In this document: in pieces, positions 49,550 to 62,955 of the stretch
Layout: each line of letters starts with the position of its first letter
Position numbering within the stretch: position 1 is the first letter of the stretch
Made by a program: the position numbers and the translations under genes
Notes under the pieces: generated by a model
What the model saw: the letters and a program-made list of their open reading frames with translations, nothing else
Databases searched by the model: none
What the model was told of the DNA's origin: nothing
Assembly: GCA_037957365.1 (NCBI GenBank)
Contig: JARHVA010006307.1
Coordinates: forward strand, 420,001 to 484,000
Length of the DNA: 64,000 bases
Origin: Torreya grandis
Taxonomy: Eukaryota; Streptophyta; Pinopsida; Cupressales; Taxaceae
Reading direction: 5' to 3'

Positions 49550-52500
49550 AAAAAATAGGGAGGACACAAAGTTGTATTTTACTTTAGACATAGAATAAAG
49601 GGTCTTCAAATATACAAAATTTGATGCAGTAGCATTGAACACTGAGGATAATAACTAGTCCAAGTTATTTTGGGATATTGAAGAGATTCAAAAAATCACC
49701 AAATAAAATTAAAAAAATTATATAGTCCACTAGAGATAATATGACATGGCTCCATCTAGATGACTAGTCTTCACCATGCAGCAACAAAGCCATAGGTACT
49801 TCATTATATTGATGTTATTGCTCTTATATTTAAAGATTATAGAACTCACCAAGACATGATAGTACATGAATTTATTTATAAAATATTTACTTACATTTCC
49901 CCCATTACATTTTAAATTTATTATAAAATTTCCATACCTTACGTATATCTTCCCACAATCAAGGTATGGTCCTGTAAAAATGACCTAAAAATTGCCCTTG
50001 CCCCATAGTTGTATTCAGGAACCCATGAGATCTAGGACCCCACTAGAAAGATCCCAATCACCCAATTCAAGGTAGGAATTAGAATGTTTATGAATTTTTT
50101 TAATAGATTGTCTAGGGTCCATTATACCACCTATGTCAACAAAATTTGGGTCCCTTATATATATCATGGTTGAAAAAGGACTTACTCATCCTATAAGAGA
50201 AATGATCAATATTTTCCTGAAGCAACAATTCTCTACCATAAAGAAGAGGATCAGAAATAACTTGTTTATGATTTATTATATTTTGGATGCCCTATTGGCC
50301 ACTACCCAAATCCATAACATCAAAAATTGGTCACTTGATGGAAGTCACACAGTCTCTCATTACTCTTCCAAACTGCATATATTCAAGTATAGGGACCATA
50401 TACAATTCATTTATGACTGTGTATACCCAAATTTAGTATAAGATATTATATAGATACATATGATGAGGGTAATTCCCTTAAGAAATAAGCATGTATAAAT
50501 TTTTAGATGCATTTGGTTATATCCTGACTACACTATAATCAAGATAGAGGGAACCTTATGTCAATGACTCAAACTACCAGTCTATGTACCCACAAAGTTT
50601 ACTAAATAAGAGATATAATACCAATTATTCCATGGTATTGATGGTGTATGAAAAATATAAATTAAGTGGATAATCCATCCTTTCCCTTTGACTATTAGTA
50701 TAACTATGTTAAAAAATTAGGATAATGTAGACACCGTCTCAAGAGATAAGAACTCATTCAATTTATAGCTTGATGAATTGAGACATTGGCACCCTCAAGA
50801 TAATGTTGTAAAACATTTTAAATATAAATAGATTAAAATGAACTATTAACATCACCTTTGTGTCTATGAAATGATGTGCATTTGAGTATCTTCATTCATA
50901 GAAGTCTAAATAAGATTGAAGAAGAATAATATCAAGCTCGAGGCTAGATTGATGACAGATGAGAAGCTAGTTGGTAAAATATGGCAGATGGGACCTCTAA
51001 AGTATCATTTTATACCTATACCATCATCTATTCCTCCTCTATAATATAAAAAGGTACAATTTACACAAGGTTTAGGAGAAGAGAGACTTGAAGAAAGACC
51101 TAGTGAAGGGGCATCATCTTTTGCCCAACCTAAAAAGCTAAAATCTCCAATTGAATACATTGACATGATTAAATTAGATATTGAGAAAAAATTAGAGGAT
51201 GCCTTGAAGGCACTAAAAATTTATTATGGGTCAGATGAAGAGTAATTACAAGAATAATAACCTCAACCCAAGTTTATGAAGCAGGAAAGGAAAAGGGGAA
51301 GGAGCTAGCTTTGGACTCAATCCTAGTGGTTCCCATATAAAAGAGAAAGGTTGAACTATCCATGGCTTATATAGGAACCAAGAGGCCCAAATTAACCCTC
51401 ATTCACCCTTTGAGTGAGGTTAATTTATTTAGTGATGAGAAACCTATTCATAGACCAGCCATTCCAGAGTGGTTCATATATGGAAAGATGCAAAAGATCC
51501 CTACTCTACACCATCAATGGGAAATCACAAAGTTTGTTAACATCGACATTCATGAGGATCTCAAACCATGGATTGTGAAGTTATAGAAGGAATGGAAGGA
51601 AAAACAAGTGGTTACCCTTGGATCTTCAAGTGGAACCCAAATGGAAGTCCTAGAGCCTCTAAAAATAAAACACTCTTTAGTAAGGGTCTAATTTGACCTA
51701 ACCACTACTATATTGAAAAGAGTAACAACAAAGAAAGCTATGGTGGGTGGAGAAGAAATAGATTTTCAAAATGTTTAGCCATTTTTTGGATTGACTCCAA
51801 TTGGAGGCAAAAGACTAGGTGAGCACCCTCTTTTTGAAGAGGATATATTTGAGGTTGCATAGGCTCAAAGTGCCTAGCTATAAACCAACATCAAGGGCAT
51901 GAAACAACAAATAGAGAACTTGTAGAGGCAAAAATAAAATCTAGAGAAACAAGTTGTTTTGTCTATTACTAATGAAATGATTGAAATGTTTGAGGAATTA
52001 TTTTAAGACATGTTTGACTCTCTAAAGTTAATAAAATAAATATGGAGTACACTAAACAAATAAGATGCAGTAGCTGAGGGCTTAATCACCCAATGGCATA
52101 TTTCCAAGGATAAGATAAAATATTTAATTAACATCTTGATAGGGGATAAAGTCATTGGTTTCAAGACCATAAACATTTCTCATCTCAAAACAAACTTTGT
52201 GGTGATTATTGATAAAATCAATAGTTTGAGCACATGGTCCAAGTTCTTAGAAAGACTCATCAAGGATGATAAATAATTAATGGATATAATTGAATGACAC
52301 CTAGAGACCATGATTTCAAATCCTACAAATATCAACTCCCTATGCATCATTTTAGATGATGACTTCAAACATAGGACCATTTTGGTCATGTAGGAGGTGA
52401 GGAGCGAGAGCCAAGGTAGGTCTTGAGATGATAACAACAAGATCATGGATATGATCCTAACTATAGAAGTAAAGATAGACAAGGTGAGGAGAATTAGGGA

Positions 52501-52651
52501 AGTTTTAGAGAGAAATGATAGAGATTTTGATGAACTAGCTGAGAAAGAGGATGAGCTCCTCAAGCCAACTATCAATTTGAAGTTAGTTGATGACTAGCAT
52601 CAAAAGGTAATGAGGTTACTTCAGCAAGACCAAGGGTCTTCATCAGGATAA
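49550..52651 (+). pseudogene. Long unknown reading frame inside element E U3 (right LTR copy)
   Basis: This is the partner of the trace at 35291-38399. Open pieces include 50133-50441 (LTHPIREMINIFLKQQFSTI, HTVSHYSSKLHIFKYRDHIQ) and 51362-51586 (TLIHPLSEVNLFSDEKPIHR, PEWFIYGKMQKIPTLHHQWE, ITKFVNIDIHEDLKPWI). In several places this copy keeps the frame where the left copy has a stop, and vice versa, so the parent LTR had a longer frame. This comparison is the main reason to treat the region as formerly coding. Function unknown. Confidence 0.62.
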
Positions 52652-52876
52652 GGTCCACTAACTAGTTTAAAATATTCCCTTTTATTGAATCATTTTAAAA
52701 TTTTAAAATGGAATAATCTTTTATAAAGTCATGTGTTATTTTTATGCACATTACCTAAAGGCCAATCTATTTTAAAAAGTCTAGTGTATTTTAGAAACTT
52801 TTTAGAAAGGACAGTTGTCTTTTACTTTTTGTACACTTGTAAGTTGATGCAACTAACTGACATGCTTCCTTGAAAT

Positions 52877-52886
52877 CTATAAAAGG
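52877..52886 (+). promoter_or_regulatory. TATA box of element E 3' LTR
   Basis: CTATAAAAGG, aligned with 38617-38627 in the other LTR and followed by the same GAGCATTGTCATTTGT. Confidence 0.58.
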
Positions 52887-53720
52887 AGCATTGTCATTTG
52901 TAAAGAAGGGGGGAGTTTTTGAGCCACAAAACTAGTGTAAACTTTTAAGGAATTAATACAAGTAGACAATTCTAAGAAGATTGTCTCAACTTGTTTTTGT
53001 GAATTGTTATTTATCTTCTCTCTTAATTGTCTATTTTGGATCTAAAATTTGAATGGTTTTTAAGAATTATAGACTTGCATCTTTAATACAGGGTTGCTAA
53101 TTTATGCAAATGTTATATTAGTTGATTTTTTTTGGGTTTACTTCATTTTTTTGCTTTGCATAAGGATCTGCATATGTTATTTCATTACAGTAATAAATCT
53201 CTAAAGTAAAACTAGTTCTTACTTATATTTCTTCATACTATCTGTAGATACTTGCCTAGTGTGTGGTAAGATTTGGGTGTATGCTATCTCATGATATACA
53301 TCAGTTAAATGTATATTAAATTATAATTTAAACCTTGCTATGATGTTTTAGGTAGAGATTAAAAACATATTTTCTTTCTATCCTACCCTTCCCTTTTCCT
53401 CCTTTTTTAACCAAATCACTTTAGTATAGATATCATTGTAAATATTTATTTTAGAATAGTATTATATTAGAATTTAATCACAATTCATTGATATTATTAT
53501 ATTATTTATAGTTTGAAAATATTGTTGAGAGGACCAAGGTGGCTCCCAACCACCAAGTTTTATAAATATTGTGGAATTGTTTTCTTACTTTATCTCTATT
53601 TCATCATAGATAACCAGATTACCACAACTTGCTACTCATGCTCTGAATTCTTTGAGTTCTAAAATGAGAAGTGTTCTTTAAACGCTAAGATAACTTGTGA
53701 TATACTTAGAGGCATCAACA

Positions 53721-54953
53721 ACTTTTTTGGTGTGAAAAAATTTGAGCATGTCTTCTACCTCAAGTGTGTGACATTTTAACATGCCCCTTGTTTGCAGTCT
53801 CTTTAGACCCCCTTTGTATGATATTAAGTGTTATTATGTCTGTATTTGATTGTTTTTAAGATTGTGTTTGTTACTTATAGACGTTGACATGATCTATATC
53901 ATACATCTTAGGGATTATGATGTTTGGATATAGTGAGCTTCATTGATACATATACTTGGACATGATTCCATTATATAATTTATTACTACATGATTGATAC
54001 AAATACAACATGGTTCTATTATCCTTTTTAGATAAGGAGACTATCAGATAAAATTCTCCTAACCTTAAAAGGGGGACATATTAGTGGGGGCATGTCATAG
54101 AGAGATGATTCCACATACACATAATTAGAATAAATGGTATAATTTGATACAACCTACATGATTTGTAAATACACTTTGGTTAGAATCTTATACATTTGGA
54201 AATGATTTTCATAGATTTGGTATAGATTTTTTCATATTTTTGACATATATTATACACAATTTATAGATAAAAGATAAAATTTTGATAGATAAATCAGCCT
54301 GAGATACATTATAGGTGCATATTAACTATAAACATACTAAATCATAAATACATGTAAACTATATACATGTTTATGCAATGGCCCTACCAAGATGCATCGA
54401 TCAAGATTTTATCTATCTATAATAGTTGGATATATTGAGTAGAGTGATCAATATTCAATGAATTCAATGTCCTTGGCACTACTTCCCTTTTTTAGTATGG
54501 TTTCACCATTTATCTGGGTGATATTGGCTAGATTATGTATACATTTGAGTTGTGTAATTGAGATTTAGTGATCTCAATGGACTTGGCATAACTCACCCTT
54601 TTGTTTAAAATTGGGGGAATGATCACCCTCTAATTACCCTCTTCACATATCCAATGTTTAGTTTTGAATCTCTCTTTAATGATTTAGAGAGTAATCATCA
54701 TTACTAAATCAAAACTACCAAGAGGCAATATGGTTACATTGACACACATGTACTCACTTTTTTTTAAACATTTCAATTACTCAATTTTTAGATTATAAGC
54801 ATTAATTACACTATAAAATGTTATTTTTTGAAGATAATATACAAACAAAGAGTTAAAATAGGTCTTATTTAAAATCAAGGTGTATTGTACACTTGGTGAT
54901 ATGCATTTATTTTCCTTTACATTAGTAATTTTGTCCTTGTACATTAATATATT
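53721..54953 (+). other. Element D internal region right of element E, no gene
   Basis: Continuation of element D. Parts resemble the 3' region of element C: TTAGTGGGGGCATGTCAT at about 54083 is like the hairpin repeats of C but present once here, and ATGCCCCTTGTTTGCAGTCT at 53790 is like 20572-20592. No coding sequence was recognised. Confidence 0.55.
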
Positions 54954-54966
54954 AAAGGGGATGGAA
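54954..54966 (+). other. Element D polypurine tract
   Basis: AAAGGGGATGGAA directly precedes the 3' LTR start TGTAGATGAT. Confidence 0.78.
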
Positions 54967-56212
<1,246 letters not shown>

Positions 56213-56373
56213 TGGGTAGATGCATGATCATGGGGGGGGAAAACTGGGGTTTAAAGTGATATTTTATTTTGCAAAAATAACAATAGTTAAATTTGGAGAG
56301 AATTTTAGGGACACTTAAAAAAATAATTTGACAATAACATAAGAATATTAATTGTGATATTCTAAATGTAGTT

Positions 56374-56456
<83 letters not shown>

Positions 56457-57519
56457 TTAAATACCTAAATGATAAAAATGTTTGAAATTGATGAAATTAT
56501 GACAATAACTTGGCACTTTTTTTTGAAAATATAAGGATAATGCATGTATACAGACACACCTTTCCTTTGAGTAAATGAATAAATTATTGTATGAAAATTC
56601 ATATATGGATAGATGAAATGTCTAAAATTAATTATAATATTTTTTATTAATTTTTTAATATATATATTATTTAAATAATTTTACAAGTCAATACAACTAG
56701 AAAAGTTGAACTGCAAGTGTTCAAACCCCAATCCTATAACCTTAACTTCAAGAAAATCATTTTTTAAAGCATATCCAATGATGTGCAAATTGATCAAATA
56801 TAAGTTTTATAAAATTTTGATTAATGGTTAGAAAGTTATAAAGGTATTTGTAACAATATGTATATAGTCCATAATGAGGTATGTTGTGTAGAATTTAAGT
56901 AATAATTAAAAATAATTGTTAAACATTATAAAAATATCTATATTTAAAAATTATTCCTATTCCTCTACAAACCCATATATATTTTTAAAAATAATGAAAC
57001 ATACCTAATAATATGTGTTAACAAAGATTAAAAAAATCATAAAATTCCTTGAAGTCATGTTGGTTACTCCAAGATAAGTTTTAGGCTAGGTTCAAAACCC
57101 CAAGCCTAAACCCTGACTAATTTTGGAGGAAAAGTAGAAAAAAAAATACTTCTTAAAAGTGTGTACACCATTTGCAAAGATTTTTTTTATTGTTTATCTG
57201 TGTTAGTGTGAGTATATATTTAGTAAAATAAATTTAATAAGTTTACATTTAATTTATGTTAAATTCTATATTCTTATAATTTAAAATTACATATTATTTT
57301 CTTATAATTTAAATTTATTTATAAGAAATATAACAAATTAGGTAAATTATACATATTCTAAAATTGATTCTAGAGCTATAAGAGTTACTATTTAGAAATT
57401 AGTTTTTAAAAATCCATTTTAGTTAATACTTAATTTTCATAATTTTAGGATTGGAAGATAGAATGAGAAATAAAGTTTTGAATCATGTTAGATATGTAAT
57501 AGATCTATACCTTTGAATA
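56213..57519. other. AT-rich region with compound microsatellite, no gene
   Basis: Holds a run of eight G at about 56233 and the AC/AT array at 56377-56456. Otherwise AT-rich sequence with no domain on either strand. Confidence 0.5.
56377..56456. repeat. Compound (AC)n(AT)n microsatellite
   Basis: About 28 AC units with one GC interruption, followed by about 12 AT units. Translations of this tract are not genes. Confidence 0.95.
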
Positions 57520-58075
57520 TGTCCCACTTCAACTAATTGAGTATTCCCTAAGTAATTTACTTACTTGAGCATGCCCTATTCTATTGAATACCTGATCCAT
57601 ATCATGATATTTAGTGTGCCTTACCTAAATACCCAATCCATATCTTGATCTTGACTATATCTTGCCTACCTTATTTTACTTGAGTATGTCATACCTATTT
57701 TACCTACTTGAGTTTTCCCTATCTACATATCCTTCTTTCCCTACCTACTTGAGTTATTTAATTGAATATGCCATACATAATTGAGTATGACCTACCTGAT
57801 TGAATACCCAATCCATATTTTAATCTTTAATATTCCTTACCTAAATACCTGAGACATATCTTGATCTTGAATACTCCCTACCTACCTTATTTTACTTTAT
57901 TATGTCCTACCTAATTTAACTACTTGAGTATTCATTACTTGTTTGTCCTTCTTGCCCTACCTATTGAGTATCCCCTATTTACTTAAATATGCCCTACTTA
58001 ATTGAGTATTCCCTACCTGATTGAATAATCAAGCCATATATTGATCTTAAAAACCTACATATAATCCTATCCATA
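57520..58075. repeat. Minisatellite with a 216-221-bp higher-order unit
   Basis: Short words such as CCTACCTACTTGAGTATGCC and ACTTGAGTATGCCCTA recur every 20-24 bases. Above this lies a longer period: units start at 57586 (GAATACCTGATCCATAT), 57802 (GAATACCCAATCCATAT) and 58023 (GAATAATCAAGCCATAT), giving spacings of 216 and 221 bp, and share CTTACCTAAATACC and CTACCTTATTTTACTT inside. Confidence 0.85.
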
Positions 58076-58099
58076 TCTATCTTACCTAGGCCATATCTT

Positions 58100-58300
58100 G
58101 AAAAGAGGGAGAATTATCATGCTTGAAAATAAGTAGAGGGGGAATTATTAGATCAAGGGATAAATAAGAAGGGGAACTATCAAGGATGCTTTAAAAGTTG
58201 GAGAGGGGAAATTATCACCTATTTAAATAAAGGAGAGGGGGAATTTATCGAGATATATATTGAAAGGAAAGGGGGAATTCACTTAAATAGAGAAAGGAGT
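58100..58300. repeat. G-rich degenerate repeat
   Basis: Five or six copies of a word like GAGGGGGAATTATCA at roughly 30-50-base spacing (near 58102, 58134, 58168, 58201, 58235, 58268). It abuts the minisatellite on its left. Confidence 0.7.
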
Positions 58301-58904
58301 GACTAGGGATGATTGGAAAATAAGATTAAAGGTAGATTCAGGAAAAATTCCTAAATAATTTGTGGGATTTTTAATCAATGGATATATCAATATTCATAAA
58401 TTATTGACATGTATAATTTGACTTATATCATATCTATATTCAAGATATGATTGCTCATACTAGAAATTTACCACATAATTAGTACTACATGTATGTATGT
58501 AGTCATTCATAAATGACATATACCTAGAGTCATGATATGATAACTTATATCAAACATGAATGTAGATAACAGTACACTCCACTCATAATAAAAGGAATCA
58601 AAACACCATTCAAAAATCATCCTAAAAATAGACCATTCAATATGGAATAAATATCAAACAGATGGGTCAAACCTTGCATGATTCAATTCCAATCTCAAGA
58701 ATTATTCCAAACTTACATAGAACAAAGTGATATTCTATAATTATAAACTCACATAGAACACTACGAATACCACAACCAAAATAGCTAATATTTGGGGTGG
58801 AGGGGAGTGATTTTGAACCTTGTTTTATTAAGATATTATCAAAATCATTCATATCACTATCTCCATTTCTTGAATCCATATGAAGAAAGGGGTAAAACAT
58901 GTAA
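58301..58904. other. No gene recognised
   Basis: AT-rich sequence between two minisatellites. The open frames at 58667-58912 (minus) and 58792-58983 (plus) overlap each other on opposite strands and show no known motif. Confidence 0.45.
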
Positions 58905-59515
58905 ATCATCATTCATCATCATAATTTATAATTATAATCATTCCATAATCATTTGTCATCATCCTTCATCCCTCTCTCATTGATTGTCATCATCCCTAAT
59001 GACACTATCATTGGTTTTCATCACCACTCATCATCCCTAGTCATTTTCTCATCAGCTCTCAATGTCCCTCATCATCCCTAATCACTACCTCATCATCCCA
59101 CATCATTCCTAATCATTATCTCATAGATCATCATCACCCCTAATCATCCTTAGTCACTCCCTCATCATTCCTCATCATCACCCATCATCCCTCATCATAC
59201 CTAATTATTTTTTCATCATACATAATCATCTATAATCATCCCTAATTACTCATTCATCATCCTTAATCTCTTCCTCATTGGTCTTCATCATCTGTAATCA
59301 CTCCTTCATTGACTCTCATCATTTATCATCATGCCTAGTCACTCCATCACCCTTTATTATCCTTTATCATATCTAATCACTCCCTCATCATCCATCATCA
59401 TCATTCATCACCCCTAATCACTCACTCCTCATATCTCTTCATCCATAATCATTCCATCATTATTCCTCATTATCCCTTATCACTCCCTCATCATCCTTAG
59501 TTACTCCATCATCTG
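58905..59515. repeat. CATCATCCCTAATCACTCCC minisatellite
   Basis: Roughly 25 degenerate copies of a 20-24-base unit built from TCATCATCCCTAATCACTCC, with TCATTG and CTCATC variants. One strand is almost without G. The unit differs from both repeats to the left. Confidence 0.9.
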
Positions 59516-59943
59516 GTAAAATGTGTTCTAGTCTAGCAGATGGTATAAATTTATTTTAGTGAATAATATATTTTTTAGATGAATATTGAATGATGTTTCA
59601 ATTCCTTCTATCTATATTGGAGTGTACTAGGGTGATTATCCTCATTCAGGTCTAGTAGATTAGGTAGGGCCATGGTGGATTATTTTATGTAGAATATCAT
59701 ATGTTTTCATGATGGAAATAAGATAATATTGATTCAATCATGTTATTTAAATAATAAACATTGGAATGATGACTATGGAATGACTCACTTATATATCTAT
59801 CTCCCAATTCCTTACTACTGAAATAAGATCTATTGGTCTACTTTAATGTTGGGGTGTATATTGGGTACTATGCTTATATGATGGACTATATTAGCTAGAT
59901 TGTACCTTGTTCTTATGATAGATATGACTTAATATATAAGTAA

Positions 59944-59948
<5 letters not shown>

Positions 59949-60012
<64 letters not shown>
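59949..60012. repeat. (AT)n microsatellite
   Basis: About 32 uninterrupted AT units. Confidence 0.95.
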
Positions 60013-60016
<4 letters not shown>

Positions 60017-60244
60017 ATTCTTAGATGCCCAAATCCCAATCTATGTATGTAAGTAAAACAATTTCATCCCACCCTTTTTTCACTTGCCTACCTATTTATT
60101 CTAGCTTGGGGATATAGATACATAGTTTGTCCTTGGTTTAGGCATGGATCACAATATAGATATCTAAATCCCACCATACAATTAAATAATATCTATTCAA
60201 AATACTAATCTATCTGATTAGGGTATGAGATTCAGTCTTTTAAT

Positions 60245-60247
<3 letters not shown>

Positions 60248-60319
<72 letters not shown>
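60248..60319. repeat. (AT)n microsatellite
   Basis: About 36 uninterrupted AT units. Confidence 0.95.
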
Positions 60320-60321
<2 letters not shown>

Positions 60322-60533
60322 TGTGAATCAAGACATTAAATTTGATGTGGGACATATATACATAGGGATTGCCTTTTAGTTTAAGAGAGTATGTGTATCT
60401 GAAATAAAATAATTGAATATTAAATCTTCTCATGATAGATGGAGAAATAACTAGACTATGGGATTGGGATATGACCGATCGTATATTGGCACTCGACCTA
60501 AGACTTAGGTCTAGGATAAAATCCTAGTTAGAT

Positions 60534-60566
60534 ATATATGGGGGATTCAATAAATCCCCATATATG
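60534..60566. repeat. Short inverted repeat
   Basis: ATATATGGGGGATT and AATCCCCATATAT surround a small loop. The left arm has one extra G. It could form a hairpin. Confidence 0.7.
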
Positions 60567-61034
60567 TGTGTGTACATACATACATACATATACACACACA
60601 TACACATACCCATACACACATATATATTAAAGCCCATACGCCAATTGATTATTAGTATATAATATATATAATCAATTAGGGTTTGAGATTCAATATATAT
60701 ATGGAAAATCCAACACTCCACTAATATTTTCCATCAATATATACATCTGTGATTGGCTCAACTCTCATATTAGGTGACTGAAACCATTTCCTCTAGAGTT
60801 TTTATTAGTACACTTATATATTCCTAGTATAAGACCTTGAAAGTCAGACCATAAACCACAAGTATTTAACTAAATATTAGAGAGCACTTGACCAAAACTA
60901 ACTATATAAATTTATTTTCTTCAATATGATCAATGCCTTAATAAATGACATAAACACATTGATGCATAATAAAATGGTTGGTTCACATGACTATGACATT
61001 AATTTCTGGTTAAATTGAGGCTTCATTCAATTAG

Positions 61035-61528
61035 TGTAGGTTTTTATTTTTCCCTATTTATTAATTAGGGAATATTATATATTTGTGCATACATGGAGTT
61101 TTCTTACATTCATGGGATAGGCTAGCTTATGTGGAGATTGTGTGTCATATTTGTGTCATAAGGTGTCATAAAAATGTCATAACATACTTCTATTCTGGGT
61201 ATGGGAGTTACTTCTCTATTCTTGGCACCTTGTCACCACCTTTTTTGGAGTAGTCTATTCTTGGGATGCTTTGACCACCTTTTGTGGAGTCTATTCTTGG
61301 GGTGCTTTGACCACCATTTTTGGAGGAGTTACTTACTATCTCTCCTATACGTATTATTCATTTTGGCCATTTCAAGTTGATAATTAGATTTTGGTTTTCT
61401 CCATTTTGTCTTGTGCAATTTCTCTTATTGTGTTGATTTCAAATTGCTTTAGCATCTTGTGGTCTGCACTTGTTCATCTTGTGTGATCACATCTTCATTG
61501 CACTCGTGTTATCCAGATTCTGGCAACA
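61035..61528 (+). repeat. Element F 5' LTR (borders approximate)
   Basis: The right border is near the primer site at 61538; TGGCAACA ending at 61528 is the best CA end, though nine bases then separate it from the primer site. The left border is put at TGTAGG (61035) but cannot be confirmed without the 3' LTR. It holds a direct repeat (CTATTCTTGG, then TGCTTTGACCACC, at 61254 and 61288, with a weaker CTATTCTTGGCACC copy at 61217) and a possible TATA at about 61074. Confidence 0.6.
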
Positions 61529-61537
61529 ACTCTGATA

Positions 61538-61549
61538 TGGTATCAGAGC
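61538..61549 (+). other. Element F primer-binding site, tRNA-Met
   Basis: An exact TGGTATCAGAGC, the standard plant copia primer site. Confidence 0.95.
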
Positions 61550-62955
61550 TTTCCCAGTAATCTTGTGTGTGATTATGCTTTTAGCTTATTTTGGAATCAA
61601 GAGGAGTGGAGTTCATTTTTTAATTTTTAGATTTGATCAAAAATAAAAATTAAAAAAAAACTTTCAAAATCTTTTCTGGTTAGTTTTCTTGTAGATCCTT
61701 GCATTTGGGTGTCTTTGTTGGTTCATCAGTTAGCTTGGGTGCCATTGTTGAGCACTCAGCACAGAGGGAAGAGCAGCACTCATCTAGTTTAGCCATTCCT
61801 TCTGGTCAGCAGTCAACTTTGCACACCAAGCAACAGCAAGGTGCCTTCAGCAGGCCGTACAGTATCCTTTTTTGGACTGGTTTTCTGTCTACAAGTTCAC
61901 CAACTTTTTCAACACATCCTTCAAGTGTCCATGCTAAATTTCAGTAGTTGCATCCTTCTAGTTAGGTGCCTTAGGCCGTACGACAGGTCTGCTATCTTTT
62001 TTTTATGTTTTTTGCCAAAAAAAAATTTTGATTTGCGCCCTCCTTGTTTGGACGCCACATATTTTTGCTTGCTGTTTGGTCTAGCTTCTGTGCCTATTTT
62101 TTGAGCTCCAGTTCTACCACACATCAGGCTGTATAGATTCTACAGGTCTGCATTTAAATTTGTGTCTTTTCTGAGTCAAAAATTTGGACTGTGCATTTTT
62201 GGACGCCCCTGCCTTACTTGGCATCCTATTTGGCATCCTTTGGACACGTGGCATCTATCCAAACTGTCTTTGATTAATTTTTTTAGTGTGAAATTGACTT
62301 GATAAAATAAAAATTAGTCAATTTGACTGAATATTAAGGATTTTAGACAGTTTTGTATTTTGAGGATTTTCATTTAAAACTTGTATCTTCGCCTGTCGAA
62401 GACGAAGGGTGAGGACCGAGTTGGTAGGAGGCCAATTCCCCCTCACAAAAACCTCATTTAGATTCCTCATTTTGTGCCAAATCTAATGATTGGTTGGAAG
62501 GCCACTTTCTCTCCCCATAACAGGCATTTTTTAATGTTTTAGTGCTTTTTTTTGCAAAAACACTAGTTTACGAGAAAATTGTAACTTTAATATCTTGCAA
62601 ATGATAGCTCAGTTTTGGGTACCATTTTTTTCAAAAGTGTTTTTAATTCAATTTTCCAAAGTGTAGACTTATTATTTGTCAAAAATGCACTAGTTTATAA
62701 AGTGCCAAAAATTTGGGTCTCTCGGGACGCATTTTCGACTGAGTTCGACGTCCTGTTTGCTTAAGTCTTGCACTAATTGCTCTAAGACGCATTTTCATCT
62801 AAGTCTAACGTCCTTTGAACATGAAATTTCATATTTGGGGGGGGGGCTCAACATTTTGGGGTGGTGTGATTACTTTTCACAACTTGCTTTCATTCTCCTT
62901 TCTGCATAAATTCACAATTTGCAATCAACTCAACTTTACCTAAATTTAGCTAAAA
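61550..62955 (+). other. Element F leader, no gene assigned
   Basis: A long leader, richer in G+C and CpG than the rest of the window. It contains a 62-bp-spaced direct repeat (GACGCATTTTCGACTGAGT at 62727 and GACGCATTTTCATCTAAGT at 62789, each followed by CGACGTCC or TAACGTCC), a hairpin (CTTCGCCTGTCGAAGACG, about 62387-62409) and a G-run at 62838. Open frames at 61699-61947 and 61841-62104 have no known domain and overlap in different frames. Confidence 0.55.

Larger units (their letters stand above)
32542..53720 (+). mobile_element. Element E: giant-LTR Tat-like Ty3/gypsy element, 21.2 kb
   Basis: Two colinear LTRs of about 6919 and 6920 bp flank a 7.3-kb internal region coding on the plus strand for gag, protease, an additional RNase H-like domain, RT, RNase H and integrase. 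Each LTR starts TGTTGAGGG (TTTTGAGGG in the right copy) and ends TCAATA or TCAACA, giving a TGTTGA/TCAACA terminal inverted repeat. The flanks GTTTT (32537-32541) and ACTTT (53721-53725) are only a 3-of-5 match. It lies inside element D. LTR divergence is about 10-15% by eye. All genes are broken. Confidence 0.92.
46801..53720 (+). repeat. Element E 3' LTR, 6.92 kb
   Basis: Partner of 32542-39460 with a constant offset near 14.26 kb, so few large indels have occurred since insertion. It carries the same U3 subrepeats, reading frame and TATA box. It ends GGCATCAACA at 53720. Confidence 0.93.
59516..61034. other. Microsatellite-rich region left of element F, no gene
   Basis: Holds AT arrays at 59949-60012 and 60248-60319 and a hairpin at 60534-60566. 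Two similar phrases occur, GATTAGGGTATGAGATTCAG (60217) and AATTAGGGTTTGAGATTCAA (60674). No coding sequence was recognised. Confidence 0.5.

Noticed and set aside
57520..59515. Regularly repeated short units that could suggest a CRISPR array
   Set aside because: Units are degenerate and directly adjacent without unique spacers, there are no cas genes, and the setting is a plant genome. They are minisatellites.
61699..62124. Open frames in the copia leader (61699-61947, 61841-62104 plus; 61921-62124 minus)
   Set aside because: They overlap in different frames and strands, show no known domain, and lie before the clear gag start.
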